64,000 bases of DNA from CAYWKS01 sp964458935 (GCA_964458935.1 CAYWKS010000006.1:62001-126000); one strand, 5' to 3'; shown: positions 34,994-45,431, numbered from the stretch's first letter. The notes: generated from the letters alone by a model not told the origin. A program made the numbers and translations.

Positions 34994-35642
34994 CGGCCTC
35001 GCAGAACGCACGAATCCGCCCGACGTCCTTGACCCCGCGCCGCGACTCCACCCCGCTCGACACATCGACCATCCACGGCCGCACGGTCCCGATCGCCTCG
35101 GCGACGTTGTCGGGCGTCAGCCCGCCGGCGAGCACGATCGGCGTGCGCGGCTGCTCCCGATCGAGCAGGTCGCGCAACCCACGCCAGTCGAAGGTGCGGC
35201 CCGTGCCCCCGCCGATCTTCCGGGGGTCCGGCGTGTCGACCAGCAGTGCCCGCGGCGGGTGGTCGTCGGGGTGGATCCGATCCCACAACGCCACGTCGCC
35301 GGCGAGCAGCTCCGGGTCGAACGCGGTCGCCCGCATGTACGGCATCGGCGCCATCCGCCCCGCCTCGTTCACCGACAACCCGCCGTGCAGTTGCAGCAGC
35401 GTCAGCCCGGCCGCGCCATAGACCTCGCGGACCGAGTCGGCCTCGGCGTCGACGAACAGTCCGACGACTTCCGCCCGGGCCTTGACCGCCTCGGCGATTG
35501 CGCGGGCTTCCTCGACGCTGACGCAGCGAGGCGAGCTCTCGACGAAGTTGACCCCGATCATGTCCACCCCCGCCTCGACCGCCGCCGCGGCGACGTCCGG
35601 CGTCCGCACGCCACAGACCTTGATCTTCGTCCGCTCAATCAT
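34977..35642 (-). CDS. trpF: Phosphoribosylanthranilate isomerase
   Basis: A 221-residue TIM-barrel enzyme catalysing the Amadori rearrangement in tryptophan biosynthesis. The catalytic Cys is in KVCGVRTPDVA (Cys10). The catalytic Asp is in LLVDTPDPRKIGGGTG (the family motif D-x(3-6)-GGTG). The C-terminal phosphate-binding loop is LAGGLTPDNVAEAI. The ATG at 35642 overlaps the rhomboid gene stop by 8 bases, and the start matches the family N-terminus. No other trp gene is near, so the pathway is dispersed in this genome. The 3' end overlaps the convergent TPR gene by 17 bases. TACAAT ends 6 bases upstream of the ATG. Confidence 0.96.
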   Translation of the reverse strand: MIERTKIKVCGVRTPDVAAAAVEAGVDMIGVNFVESSPRCVSVEEARAIAEAVKARAEVVGLFVDAEADSVREVYGAAGLTLLQLHGGLSVNEAGRMAPMPYMRATAFDPELLAGDVALWDRIHPDDHPPRALLVDTPDPRKIGGGTGRTFDWRGLRDLLDREQPRTPIVLAGGLTPDNVAEAIGTVRPWMVDVSSGVESRRGVKDVGRIRAFCEAVNATR

Positions 35643-36807
35643 CGCTGGATTGTACGCCCAGTTCATGCAGCAGTTGATCGGCCATGGCGCGCTCGTCATC
35701 GTCCAGCGCGGGCCGCGCCCGGGCGAGCAGTTCGCGGGCCTGGTCCGGCTGGTCGAGGTAGCGGGTGTAGAGCAAGCCCAACAACAGTCGCACCTGCGGG
35801 ACCTGGCCGTCGCCGCCGAACGACTGGAGGAACAGCTCGTAGGCCTGAGCGGCGGTGCCGTGGCGGCCCGATCGCATGGCGTGGTTGGCCAGGTCCATCT
35901 GGACGTCCCGCGACATGACCGACCGCGCCTCGTCGCGGAGCAGGCTCTCGTAGGTGTCCAGCGCCCGGTCCGAATCCCCGGCCGACAGCGCCCCCCGGAT
36001 GGCCTGGCGCATCTTCATGGCGCGTTGGTCGGCTTCGGGCGGCGGACCGGCGGGACCGCCCTTGCCGGCCGTGAAGTCCCACGGCGAGCCGTGCTGCCGC
36101 GTGGCGCTGCGCATCTCGCGGCGACGCCGCCAGCGATCGACCAGCGCAACGAAGTCGTACGGCTCGCGCGGCAGGACCCGCGCCCACAGCAGAGCGAAAC
36201 CCACGATGAACCCGAACAGGTTGCCCGAGAGATGCGCCAGGAACGCGACGTTGCCCATGTCCAGCCCCGCCGCACCCAGCAACTGCGACAGCAGGTCACG
36301 GCCGAAGTAGAACAGGATCACCAGGATCGCCGGGACCTCGAACGTGTAGATCACGAAGAACCACACCACCATGATCACGCGGGTCAGGGGGAACAGCGCG
36401 AGAAACGCCCCGGCGACCGCGGCGATCGAGCCGCTGGCCCCGAGCATCCGCACGTCCTGCGTGATCGAGTAGCCCACACCCGCGGCGACGCCCCCGGCGA
36501 GATAGAACGCCAGGTACCCGATGTGCCCCAGCCGGCCTTCCACCGCGTTGCCGAACACATACAGGAACAGCATGTTGAACAGCAGGTGCTCGAGGTTGGC
36601 GTGCAGGAACTGGTAGGTGAAGAACTGGAAGAGGTGCGGCTGCCACGGCGAGAGCATGAACTGGTCGACGCGCGGGTCGGAGAGGTACCCCCCGTCACCG
36701 CGCATCGCCCAGATCAACGCGAAGATCAACACATTCGCGGCGATGAGCCCGATGTTCACGACCGGGCGGTGCGGCGGGCGGTGATCGGTGCCGATGGGGA
36801 AGAACAT
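35635..36807 (-). CDS. Rhomboid intramembrane serine protease with C-terminal TPR-like region
   Basis: A 390-residue polytopic membrane protease. Six or so membrane helices lie within residues 15-215. The catalytic Ser125 is in GASGS (123-127) and His192 in AHLSGNLFGF. The upstream HANLEHLLFNM region supplies the conserved His/Asn of the oxyanion site. A soluble C-terminal half (about 230-390) has TPR-like helices (ALDTYESLLRDEARS, GTAAQAYELFLQSFGGDGQ), which may bind substrates or partners. It probably cleaves membrane proteins within their transmembrane segments. The stop overlaps the trpF start, so the two are co-transcribed. Confidence 0.92.
   Translation of the reverse strand: MFFPIGTDHRPPHRPVVNIGLIAANVLIFALIWAMRGDGGYLSDPRVDQFMLSPWQPHLFQFFTYQFLHANLEHLLFNMLFLYVFGNAVEGRLGHIGYLAFYLAGGVAAGVGYSITQDVRMLGASGSIAAVAGAFLALFPLTRVIMVVWFFVIYTFEVPAILVILFYFGRDLLSQLLGAAGLDMGNVAFLAHLSGNLFGFIVGFALLWARVLPREPYDFVALVDRWRRRREMRSATRQHGSPWDFTAGKGGPAGPPPEADQRAMKMRQAIRGALSAGDSDRALDTYESLLRDEARSVMSRDVQMDLANHAMRSGRHGTAAQAYELFLQSFGGDGQVPQVRLLLGLLYTRYLDQPDQARELLARARPALDDDERAMADQLLHELGVQSSDD
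35649..35654 (-). promoter_or_regulatory. Internal -10-like element before trpF
   Basis: On the minus strand TACAAT (35654-35649) ends 6 bases before the trpF ATG, inside the 3' end of the rhomboid gene. It could provide a leaderless trpF transcript independent of the upstream gene. Confidence 0.3.
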
Positions 36808-36822
36808 GGCGGGGCTGCGGGC

Positions 36823-37398
36823 TCAGCGGTTGGTGGCGGCTTGATAACAGTGATCGAACAGCAGGCGCCATTCCTGATGCTGGACGGCGACGCACAGGTC
36901 CCGGGCATCGCTGCGGCCACGCTCGACGGCTTCCACCAGGTCGACGAAGGCGTTCGGGTCCCACCGCCTTGGCGCCAGCAGGAACGCCGCGCCCTTGGGA
37001 ACGTCCATTGGTCCATTCAGTTCGTGCGCCACCTCCCCGAGCGGCGGATGGATCGGGTGATCGCCGGTGCGGCGGAGCCAGTAGCGGGCGTTGGGATAGT
37101 CGGGCTCGCGGCGGTGCATCAGCGCATGCCAGTAGCTGCCGGTCGGGCTGTCCAGGCCCTGGCTGATGCGGTGCGAGCGGTCGAGGAAGTTGTGCAGCAG
37201 CCACACGCCCGCCAGGCACGCCCGGGCCATCTGCATGTCCGTGACCGGTGCATCGGCGAACGCGCGATCGACCGACATCGCCGCCAGCGCCTCGGCCGCG
37301 GCGTCGTTGGGCCGCCCCGGGCCCAGCGGCATGGGCTCGGCCGACTCGATCAGCTCGGCGAAGACCGGCCCGTACTCGCCCAACTCACGCAACACCAT
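36823..37398 (-). CDS. Unknown soluble protein of 191 residues
   Basis: No family was recognised with certainty. The composition is normal, with a clear helical middle (DMQMARACLAGVWLLHNFLDRSHRISQ) and a recurring motif HRREPDYPNARYWLRRTGDHPIH. Such a DYxNARYWxRR-x-G-x-HP pattern looks like a conserved core and occurs in uncharacterised planctomycete proteins as far as I remember; this needs checking. ATG 37398 is preceded by GGGAG 7 bases upstream. It is followed 15 bases later by the rhomboid gene on the same strand, so probably one operon with rhomboid and trpF. Confidence 0.75.
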   Translation of the reverse strand: MVLRELGEYGPVFAELIESAEPMPLGPGRPNDAAAEALAAMSVDRAFADAPVTDMQMARACLAGVWLLHNFLDRSHRISQGLDSPTGSYWHALMHRREPDYPNARYWLRRTGDHPIHPPLGEVAHELNGPMDVPKGAAFLLAPRRWDPNAFVDLVEAVERGRSDARDLCVAVQHQEWRLLFDHCYQAATNR

Positions 37399-37546
37399 GA
37401 CAACACTCCCGCTCGCGGCAACGCGACACGCCCAGCATACCGGCTCGACCGGGTCCGTCCCACCCGCCGGATTGGATCCCACGCCCCGGCCCCATACCAT
37501 GACCCCGTCACACGCACCTTCAAACATCAATCAGGAGACCCCGAAC

Positions 37547-38122
37547 ATGGTGCAAGTCAACTCGACAATGATGGAACTCGGCACGCAGGCGCCCGACTTC
37601 GCCCTGCCCGACACGGACGGCCGGATCGTCAAGCGCGATGATTTCTCCGGCAAGCCCCTGCTGGTCATGTTCATCTGCAACCACTGCCCGTTCGTCAAGC
37701 ACCTGGCCGACAAGCTCGCCGACTGCGTCGCCGAATGGCAGGAACACGGCGTCGGCGTCGTCGGCATCCAGAGCAACAACGTCGAGTCCCATCCCGACGA
37801 CTCGCCCGAGATGATGCGGCAGGAGAAGCAGCAGCGCCGCTACACCTTCCCCTACCTCTACGACGAGACGCAGGAGGTGGCCCACGCCTACCGCGCCGCG
37901 TGCACCCCGGACTACTTCCTCTTTGACGCCGACCACAAGCTCTACTACCGCGGCCAGTTCGACGGGACCCGGCCCAACCAGGGCCAGCCCACCGGGGAGG
38001 ACCTCGACAACGCGGTCAGGAAGCTGATCGCCGGCGAGCCGGCCCCCGACACGCAATACCCCAGCGCCGGCTGCAATATCAAGTGGAAGCCGGGCAACGA
38101 GCCGGACTACTTCGACGCATAA
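37547..38122 (+). CDS. Thioredoxin-fold peroxiredoxin-like protein (CNHC type)
   Basis: A 191-residue cytoplasmic protein of the AhpC/TSA thioredoxin superfamily. The N-terminal strand pattern is APDFALPDTDGRIVKRDDFSGK. The redox motif is C44-N-H-C47 in FICNHCPFVKHL, and a later conserved cis-Pro region is CTPDYFLFDADHKLYYRG. A C-terminal conserved tail reads SAGCNIKWKPGN, typical of this subgroup, often annotated simply as thioredoxin family protein. AGGAG lies 9 bases before the ATG at 37547. A role as thiol reductase or peroxidase is likely but the substrate is unknown. Confidence 0.9.
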   Translation: MVQVNSTMMELGTQAPDFALPDTDGRIVKRDDFSGKPLLVMFICNHCPFVKHLADKLADCVAEWQEHGVGVVGIQSNNVESHPDDSPEMMRQEKQQRRYTFPYLYDETQEVAHAYRAACTPDYFLFDADHKLYYRGQFDGTRPNQGQPTGEDLDNAVRKLIAGEPAPDTQYPSAGCNIKWKPGNEPDYFDA

Positions 38123-38254
38123 GAGCGGCGGCCAAGACGTCCAACCTGCCCAGGCCCGCACCCGCTGCGGCGATCGATGCGATCGCTCGCTGACGCTATA
38201 CATCGATGGCGGGCGTCTATACCATGAACGGTCCCCACGCGAGGCCCGCCGGTT

Positions 38255-40123
38255 TTGCCCACACTCTCGCCCACATGCCGCTTGTTTGCGTTGGTTGCCG
38301 TGACGCTGGCGGCCGCGGCGTTGTGCGGCTGCATGAGCGCGCAGGGCTACCGCGAGAAGGCGGACGACGTGGCCGGGGAGATCATCCACGAAGGCCAGCA
38401 GGCGGCGCTCGGCGAGACCGAGCCGTTCACTATCGACACCGCCGAGCGGACGCTGCGCCGGCGGCTGCTGGAGATTCAGCAGCTCGCCGTCGCCGACGAC
38501 GTCAGCCGCGGGTCCGACGCCCTCGAGCCCATCGACCACTGGCCCGACGATGACTACCTGGACCGGGACCGGCCGCAACCACGCGAGGTCGTCGACGTGG
38601 AGCCCAACCAACCGGTGGCGCTGGGTCTGACCGACGCCTTGCAGGTCGCCGCCTTCAACAGCCGCGAGTATCAGAGCCAGAAGGAGAGCGTCTTCCAGAC
38701 CGCCCTCGCCCTGGACCTGCAGCGCAACGCGTTCCGCAATACCTACGCCGGCCTGATCAACCAGGTCTTCACCAGCGAGCTCGACGCCGACGCCGCCGAT
38801 CAGACCGGGATCGTGACCAGCCCCGAGGTGGGCGTCGAGCGTCAACTGCAGAGCGGCATCTCGCTGGCCTCGCGGATCATCGTTGACCTGGCGCAGATGG
38901 TCAGGCCCGACGGCGCCTTTTCCGAGGGCCTGTTCGTCGACTTCAGCGTGACGATCCCGCTGCTGGCCGGGTCGGGCGAGCACATCGTCGCCGAGCCGCT
39001 CACCCAGGCCCAGCGGAACGTGCTATATGCGCTGTGGGATTTCGACCGGTTCAAGCGGACGTTCGCCGTGCAGGTCGCCAGCGACTACCTCAACGTGCTC
39101 CAGCAACTCGACCGCGTGGACAACGCCCGGGGCAACTACGAGCGGCTGATCGACTCGGCGCAGCGGTCGCGTGCCCTCGCGGACGCGGGGCGGCTGTCCG
39201 AGATCGAGGTCGACCAGATCAACCAGGACGTGCTCAGCGCCCGCGACCAGTGGATCGCCGCGCAGGAGTCCTACGCCCGCCAGCTCGACCAGTACAAGAT
39301 CACGCTCGGGCTGCCCACCGATGCGCGGATCGAGCTCAAGCCCGCCGAACTGAGGCGTCTGGCCGAGCGCGGCCGCGAAGCCATGGGCGCCGATGAGGCG
39401 GCCGACGCCATCCTCGCCCCGCCGACCGCCGACGCCAACGACGGCCAGCCGCGCACCGCCAGCGATCGGTTCCGAGGCCGACTCGAGCTGCCCGAGACCG
39501 ACGTCGTGCGGATCGCCCTGGAACGCCGCCGCGACCTGCGCGTTCGCATCGAACAGGTCGACGACGCCAAGCGCGACGTCGTGGTCGCCGCCGACGCGTT
39601 GAGGCCCGGCCTCACGCTCCGGGGCGGCGGGTCGTTCGGGGACCGGCGGGGCGTCGGGTCGACCGATCAGCCCCGCGCCGAGCTCCGGCCCGAGACCGGC
39701 AGCTACAACGCCTCGCTCGCGTTCGACTTCCCCTGGGAGAAGACGCCCGAACGCAACGACTACCGCAACGCGCTGATCGCGCTCGAGGCGTCGGTTCGCG
39801 ACGTGCAGGCGCTGGAGGACCAGATCAAGCTGGCCCTGCGCAACGCGCTGCGGCAACTGCGCCAGACGCGCGAGAGCTTCGCCATCCAGGCCCGCGCGGT
39901 CCAGTTGGCCGAGCGGCGCGTCGCCTCGACCAAGCTGTTCCTCCAGGCCGGCCGCGCCGAGATCCGCGACGTGCTCGATGCCGAGGAATCCCTGCTCGAC
40001 GCCCAGGACGCGCTGACCGACGCCCTGGTCAGCTACCGCGTCGCCGAGCTTGAACTGCAGCGGGACATGGGCGTATTGGAAGTGAACCAGGAAGGACTAT
40101 GGCGTGAGTACGTCGCTGAGTAA
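38255..40123 (+). CDS. TolC-family outer-membrane efflux lipoprotein
   Basis: A 622-residue TolC-like channel component. A lipoprotein signal (LFALVAVTLAAAALCGC) puts a lipid-modified Cys at about 26. Two OEP repeats of long helices follow, with signatures such as VASDYLNVLQQLDRVDNARG and ALRNALRQLRQTRESFAIQ. An acidic linker (about 375-410) separates them, longer than usual. The start is TTG at 38255 with GAGG 10 bases upstream; no in-frame ATG fits the signal peptide. It is the first gene of a four-gene export operon with overlapping ends. It would export the substrate of the MacAB-type pump. Confidence 0.88.
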   Translation: MPTLSPTCRLFALVAVTLAAAALCGCMSAQGYREKADDVAGEIIHEGQQAALGETEPFTIDTAERTLRRRLLEIQQLAVADDVSRGSDALEPIDHWPDDDYLDRDRPQPREVVDVEPNQPVALGLTDALQVAAFNSREYQSQKESVFQTALALDLQRNAFRNTYAGLINQVFTSELDADAADQTGIVTSPEVGVERQLQSGISLASRIIVDLAQMVRPDGAFSEGLFVDFSVTIPLLAGSGEHIVAEPLTQAQRNVLYALWDFDRFKRTFAVQVASDYLNVLQQLDRVDNARGNYERLIDSAQRSRALADAGRLSEIEVDQINQDVLSARDQWIAAQESYARQLDQYKITLGLPTDARIELKPAELRRLAERGREAMGADEAADAILAPPTADANDGQPRTASDRFRGRLELPETDVVRIALERRRDLRVRIEQVDDAKRDVVVAADALRPGLTLRGGGSFGDRRGVGSTDQPRAELRPETGSYNASLAFDFPWEKTPERNDYRNALIALEASVRDVQALEDQIKLALRNALRQLRQTRESFAIQARAVQLAERRVASTKLFLQAGRAEIRDVLDAEESLLDAQDALTDALVSYRVAELELQRDMGVLEVNQEGLWREYVAE

Positions 40124-41764
40124 ACCCATCCCCGCCGACGCCGACGCTTCGAACGCCGCCCGGGCCCGGCGGGCGAACTCGACCCGCTGGCCCTGGTATG
40201 CCGGCGGCGCGGTCGTCGCCGGCGCGGCGGTCGCGCTGGCCCTGTTCGGCGGGGGCGGCGGCGATGCCGACGCCGAACAGACCCCCGCCTCGCTCGCCAC
40301 CGTCGAGCGACGCGACCTGGTCATCACCGTCAACCAGCCCGGCCAGATCGAGGCCCGCAGCAAGCAGGTCATCCGCTCCGAGGTCCGCGAGCGACTCACG
40401 ATGACCTGGATCATCGAGGAAGGCACGATCGTCGACGCCAACGACGTGCTCGTGAAGCTCGACGCGACGCCCCTGCAGGAACAGAAGCTGGAACAGGAAC
40501 AACTGCTCGAGAGCGCCGAAAGCTCGCTCGTCGCGGCGAAGGTCAACCTGGAGAACACCGACAGCCAGACCGACAGCGACATCGCCCAGGCCGAACTCGA
40601 CGTGGAGTTCGCGGCGCTGGCGTTGAGCAAGTACACCGAGGGCGAGTATCCGCAGAAGCTGCGGCAGGCTCAGGCGAACGTGGAGATCGCGCGTGAGACG
40701 GCGCAGCGGGCCGCCGACACCGCCGAGTGGTCGCAGAAGCTGCAGGGCAAGGGCTATATCACCGACAGCGAGGCGCGGGCCGACGCCGCCGCGGCGCGCA
40801 AGGCCGAACTCGACCTCGAGATCGCCCAGGGCGAGCTGAAGCTGCTCAAGGAATACACCTACAGGCAGCAGCTTCGCCAGTTGACCAGCGACGTGCAGCA
40901 GGCCAAGGCCGAGCTCGAACGGATCAAACGCAAGGCCGACGCCGACATGGAAAAGGCCAACGTCGAGCACAAGACCGCGCTGGCGAAGCGCGACCGGATC
41001 GTCGACGATCTGGAAGACACCCAGGACGACATCGACAACTGCGTCATCCGCGCTCCCCAGGAGGGCCGCGTCGTCTACGCGCCGCAGGGCAACCGCTGGA
41101 ACCGTGAGGAGCCGCTCGGCGAGGGCGACGAAGTCCGCTACAACCAGGAGATCATCCACCTGCCCGAGTCGGATGAGATGAGCGTCGCGATCAAGATCGA
41201 CGAGACGCAGCGCGACAAGGTCGAGGTCGGCATGCCCGTGGTCATCGCCGGGCCCAATCTCCCCGAGACCGGCCTCCGCGGGGAGCTGACCCAGATCGCC
41301 GAGTACCTCGACCCGCACGGCCGGTGGAACCCGGTCAAGGAATACTCCGCGACGGTGGACGTGCTCAACGAGACGCCGGGCCTGCGGACGGGCATGAGCT
41401 GCCAGACCCAGATCATCGTCGCGCGGTACGAGCACACGCTGGTCGTGCCGCTGGTCTGCGTGGTGATGCGCGACGGGCAGCAGGTCGTCTACGTGCCGGG
41501 CCGGGATGGGCCCACGCCCCTGCCGGTGGAGTTGGGCCTGGACAACGGCTCGGTGGTGCGGGTGATCGCGGGTCTGCGCGAGGGCCAGCGTGTGCTCATG
41601 GAGCCGCCGCTCGAGCCGTCGGCGCGAGACCGGGGCCCGGCGTTCGACGCCGACGACGACCAGCCGGAAGCGGACCGCGACGCCAATCAGCCGGCCAAGC
41701 GGCGGGACGACGAGGCGGGCCGGCCCTCCGATCCGCGCCAGGCCCGCCCGGAGCGCGACGCGGC

Positions 41765-41768
<4 letters not shown>
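40104..41768 (+). CDS. Periplasmic adaptor (HlyD/MacA family)
   Basis: A 554-residue membrane-fusion protein. One N-terminal membrane anchor (WYAGGAVVAGAAVALALF, about 31-48) is followed by the barrel-sandwich half (VEEGTIV-type segment IIEEGTIVDANDVLVKLD). A very long alpha-hairpin (about 135-310) comes next, then the second lipoyl half (NCVIRAPQEGRVVY), beta-barrel, and membrane-proximal domain. The C-terminal 50 residues are Asp/Arg-rich and disordered. The GTG start at 40104 has AAGGA 7 bases before it and overlaps the TolC-like gene by 20 bases. It bridges the ABC transporter and the outer-membrane channel. Confidence 0.9.
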
Positions 41769-42463
<695 letters not shown>

Positions 42464-42506
42464 GCCGCCGCATCGACTTGTGAACCAGTGCACGGAATGC
42501 CAAGCC

Positions 42507-43796
42507 ATGCGATACACGCGCCTTGGACGCAACCTGACCCTCGGGCTCAAGAGCCTGCTGCTGCACAAGCTGCGGAGCGTGCTGACGATGCTCGGCGTGG
42601 TGTTCGGCGTCGCCAGCGTCATCGCCATGCTCGCCATCGGCGAGGGCACGAAGAAGAAAGAGATCGAGCAGTACGAGAAGCTGGGCACCAACAACATCAT
42701 CGTCACCAGCCGCAAGCCCACCGAGATCGGCGGGTCAAGCTCCGGCGGCGGGTTCGCCGTGCTCAACTATGGCATCAAGTACGAAGACCGCGATCGCATC
42801 GCCGAGTCCTTGGCCACGGTCCGCCGCACCGTGCCCGTCCGCAGGCTCCGCAAGGAGGCGTCGGTCAACGGCCGCCGACGCACCATCGACGTCATCGGCA
42901 CCACCAGCGACTGGTTCGACCTGATCCAGCGCGACCTGATCGCCGGCCGCGTCTTCAACGAACACGACGAACGCACGCTCGCCCCCGTCGTCGTACTCAC
43001 CGAAGACGTCGCACGCAAGCTGCTCGCCGGCTCCTACACGATCGGCCAGCCCGTTGCGATCGGCGACAAGGTCTTCACCGTCATCGGGATCGTCAGGTCC
43101 GAACGCCGCGCCGGCGACGTCGGCGACACCCTCGACGCCGGGAAGGACGCGTTCGTGCCCCTGAGCACCTGCCGCCAGGTCTTCGGCGAGTTGATCGTCG
43201 AACGCACCGCCGGCGTCTTCAAGGCCGAGATCATCGACCTGCACCAGCTCATCGTCGAGATCGGCGACCGCGAAGACGTCATCGCCAGCGCCCAGGTCGT
43301 CCAGAGCCTGATGCGGCGGTTCCACGAAGAGCGCGACTTTCAGGTCAGCGTCCCACTCGAACTGCTCCGACGCGTCGAACAGGTCCAGGGCGTCTGGAAC
43401 CGCATGCTCGGGTCCATCGCCGGCATCAGCCTTCTCGTCGGCGGCATCGGCATCATGAACATCATGCTCGCCTCCGTCACCGAACGCACCCGCGAGATCG
43501 GCATCCGACGCGCCATCGGCGCGCGACGCGGCCAGATCGTCAGCCAATTCCTCACCGAGGCCCTGCTCCTGTCGATCACCGGCGGGCTGGTCGGCATCGT
43601 GCTCGGCGTCTGGGGACTGCCCGAGGTCCTCCGCCAGTGGTCCGCCGGCATGGGCGAACCCATCCAGGCCATCGTCCCCGGATACGCCATCCCCCTCTCC
43701 GCTGGTATCAGCGTGCTCGTCGGCGTCGGCTTCGGCCTCTACCCCGCCATGCGCGCCGCCAAGCTCGACCCCATCGTCGCCCTCAGACACGAGTAA
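42507..43796 (+). CDS. ABC transporter permease, MacB/FtsX type
   Basis: A 429-residue membrane protein with four helices in the MacB arrangement: one near the N-terminus (LRSVLTMLGVVFGVASVIAML) and three in the C-terminal part. These include ISLLVGGIGIMNIMLASV followed by the coupling-helix segment TERTREIGIRRAIGARRG. The large periplasmic MacB-PCD domain lies between (about 70-290). The ATG at 42507 was chosen over the GTG at 42480 because it starts at the conserved amphipathic helix. Neither has a good ribosome-binding site. It completes the tripartite pump with the three genes before it. Confidence 0.92.
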   Translation: MRYTRLGRNLTLGLKSLLLHKLRSVLTMLGVVFGVASVIAMLAIGEGTKKKEIEQYEKLGTNNIIVTSRKPTEIGGSSSGGGFAVLNYGIKYEDRDRIAESLATVRRTVPVRRLRKEASVNGRRRTIDVIGTTSDWFDLIQRDLIAGRVFNEHDERTLAPVVVLTEDVARKLLAGSYTIGQPVAIGDKVFTVIGIVRSERRAGDVGDTLDAGKDAFVPLSTCRQVFGELIVERTAGVFKAEIIDLHQLIVEIGDREDVIASAQVVQSLMRRFHEERDFQVSVPLELLRRVEQVQGVWNRMLGSIAGISLLVGGIGIMNIMLASVTERTREIGIRRAIGARRGQIVSQFLTEALLLSITGGLVGIVLGVWGLPEVLRQWSAGMGEPIQAIVPGYAIPLSAGISVLVGVGFGLYPAMRAAKLDPIVALRHE

Positions 43797-44020
43797 ACGC
43801 TCAGTGCGCAACTTGACGGACACTACCTTTGCCCACCCAGAACGTGCGAGGTCTTCAAGAGTAGCAACGTGACAAGTAGCTGTGCGACTCGAATCGACAA
43901 CAGCCTATGCGGTGGTAACAACATGCTTGCACATATCAATAGGCGTTCGGTGCGTTTGCTACACACCATGCGTTGATTCAACCCGCTCCAGAAGAGGCTT
44001 GACATCCAGCGGAACATAGA

Positions 44021-44073
44021 AGGAAATTTGATTCCAGACGGGCCTGGGGTAGAGGCTTGGGGGGTGAGGGGTT
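44021..44073. repeat. 53-bp direct repeat, copy 1
   Basis: It begins AGGAAATTTGATTCCAG and ends GGGGTGAGGGGTT. It matches copy 2 at 45432-45484 over 53 bases with three substitutions and no gaps. It ends within the stop codon of the gene at 44072-44395. A short palindrome (CCAGRCGGGCCTGG) lies inside. The two copies bracket a 1.36-kb two-gene unit in the same orientation. Confidence 0.9.
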
Positions 44074-44395
44074 AGAGCGTGTCGATACGCAGCAACGCCA
44101 GTTCGTTCAGCGTGTCGGCGAGGGACAGGCGGTGTTCGAGTGCCGCTGGATGTTCCTTGACTTGTTGCTCGTACAGTGGCACCAGGCGTTCGAGACACCA
44201 CTGGGCACGAGTGGGGTCGGTGCGGCGGAGTTCCGCAAGAGAAACTTTCATCGCATCCGATTGGCCCTCATCTGCCGACATCGGAACAGGATCATGGATA
44301 TATCCCCCATTACGTACACTTTGGCCATACCCGTAACTCAGGCCATTGACTACGCATAGAAACGAAACAACACTAGTACAAAAAACACGATTCAT
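44072..44395 (-). CDS. Small secreted protein, unknown
   Basis: A 107-residue protein with a signal peptide (MNRVFCTSVVSFLCVVNGLSYGYG, cleavage near 25). The mature part of about 80 residues begins Ser/Gly-rich and ends in a helical region (QWCLERLVPLYEQQVKEHP, LEHRLSLADTLNELALLRI). The helical end looks like one TPR-type pair. It follows the 325-residue secreted-protein gene by 7 bases on the same strand, so the pair is one operon. Its stop codon coincides with the edge of the 53-bp repeat. No family was recognised. Confidence 0.65.
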   Translation of the reverse strand: MNRVFCTSVVSFLCVVNGLSYGYGQSVRNGGYIHDPVPMSADEGQSDAMKVSLAELRRTDPTRAQWCLERLVPLYEQQVKEHPAALEHRLSLADTLNELALLRIDTL

Positions 44396-44402
44396 GCCGA
44401 CG

Positions 44403-45380
44403 CTACTTCGCTCCGGTTGCCTTCTCAGCCTCGCCATTTTCTGCCATGTTGCCGACGCCTTCCACATCGCTGGCAAAGCGGTAGTGCCGCTGCTTGGCCA
44501 GCCAAGTACGGCAACGGGCGATCTCGGCTTGCGAATAGACCGGCTCCTCCTTGACCACCGGGAAGCCCTGCAGCATTCGGCCGAGCGTGTAGGCAGCATA
44601 GTTGGCCACCGGCGTGCCCTTGACGGTACTCTTGACCTGGGGCAGCCGCTCGTCACTCTCGAGCACTTCCTTGAGTAGCGCTACCACACTCGTCTGCTCG
44701 ATATACTGCAGTTGCGGAAGCAGCCGCGTGATCGCCTGGATGCGCTCCGGGGTGTCGCGGATGTACGTGATGATGCGCTTCAAGGCCTTCTGATCGCCTC
44801 GCCTCGCCATCACGCTGTGCGCCGCCCACACGTGATACCCGGCAAACCGGCCGGAATCGGGGTCTGCCAACGGGCTGGCAGCCAGTTTCTCGATCACCGG
44901 CACGGCTTCCTCAATCTCCGTGACGGCAACCAGGTACACCATCCACTCTGACAGCCGCCCGCGCTGGACGGCGTCTTCCTTGAACTTCTCGCCGACAGCC
45001 TTGCGTGCGACCTCCGTGAAGTCCTGCTTCTTGAAAGCGGCGAGGTAGCGCACCATCTTCTGGCGGACGGCCAAGTGCATGCCTGACTGCAGACGCGTGG
45101 CCAGCATTTCTACATATTCCTGACGGACCTCGGGTTTGCAATCATCCCGATGCGCCGCGTCAACCAGGGCTTTAGCCGTGGCCAACTGGGTGACCAGATT
45201 GCCGCCGTCGAGAAGCTCGCCGGGAGTGCCCAGATCCTCGGGCCACTGCCCGGACATCGCCGCCTGCCGAATCCGCTGAACACGATCCATGTCCTCTGTG
45301 GTCACGTCATGGATCGAGCCGTCACCGAATGTGATTGGCACCCATACGAGCAAGAGTGTGATCAGTATGCCTTTGAGCAT
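44403..45380 (-). CDS. Secreted helical-repeat protein, unknown
   Basis: A 325-residue exported protein. The signal peptide is MLKGILITLLLVWVPITFG (about 1-19). The mature part is almost all helices with HEAT-like spacing (EYVEMLATRLQSGMHLAVRQ, VRYLAAFKKQDFTEVARKA, QALIRIITYI-type segment KALKRIITYIRDTPE, VVALLKEVLESDERLPQ). This suggests an alpha-solenoid binding protein outside the cytoplasm. GGAGG lies 7 bases before the ATG. GC content of this gene is lower than its neighbours. It is bracketed with the next small gene by the 53-bp repeats. Confidence 0.72.
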   Translation of the reverse strand: MLKGILITLLLVWVPITFGDGSIHDVTTEDMDRVQRIRQAAMSGQWPEDLGTPGELLDGGNLVTQLATAKALVDAAHRDDCKPEVRQEYVEMLATRLQSGMHLAVRQKMVRYLAAFKKQDFTEVARKAVGEKFKEDAVQRGRLSEWMVYLVAVTEIEEAVPVIEKLAASPLADPDSGRFAGYHVWAAHSVMARRGDQKALKRIITYIRDTPERIQAITRLLPQLQYIEQTSVVALLKEVLESDERLPQVKSTVKGTPVANYAAYTLGRMLQGFPVVKEEPVYSQAEIARCRTWLAKQRHYRFASDVEGVGNMAENGEAEKATGAK

Positions 45381-45431
45381 GTTCTATCCTCCACGAATGC
45401 GCTGGAGTAGGTTGTCACTGATAGGACTGAT

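Noticed and set aside
43823..44017. 64-codon minus-strand frame with a hydrophobic stretch
   Set aside because: No start signal, no conserved pattern, and it lies in an AT-richer gap after the permease gene. I cannot support it as a gene.
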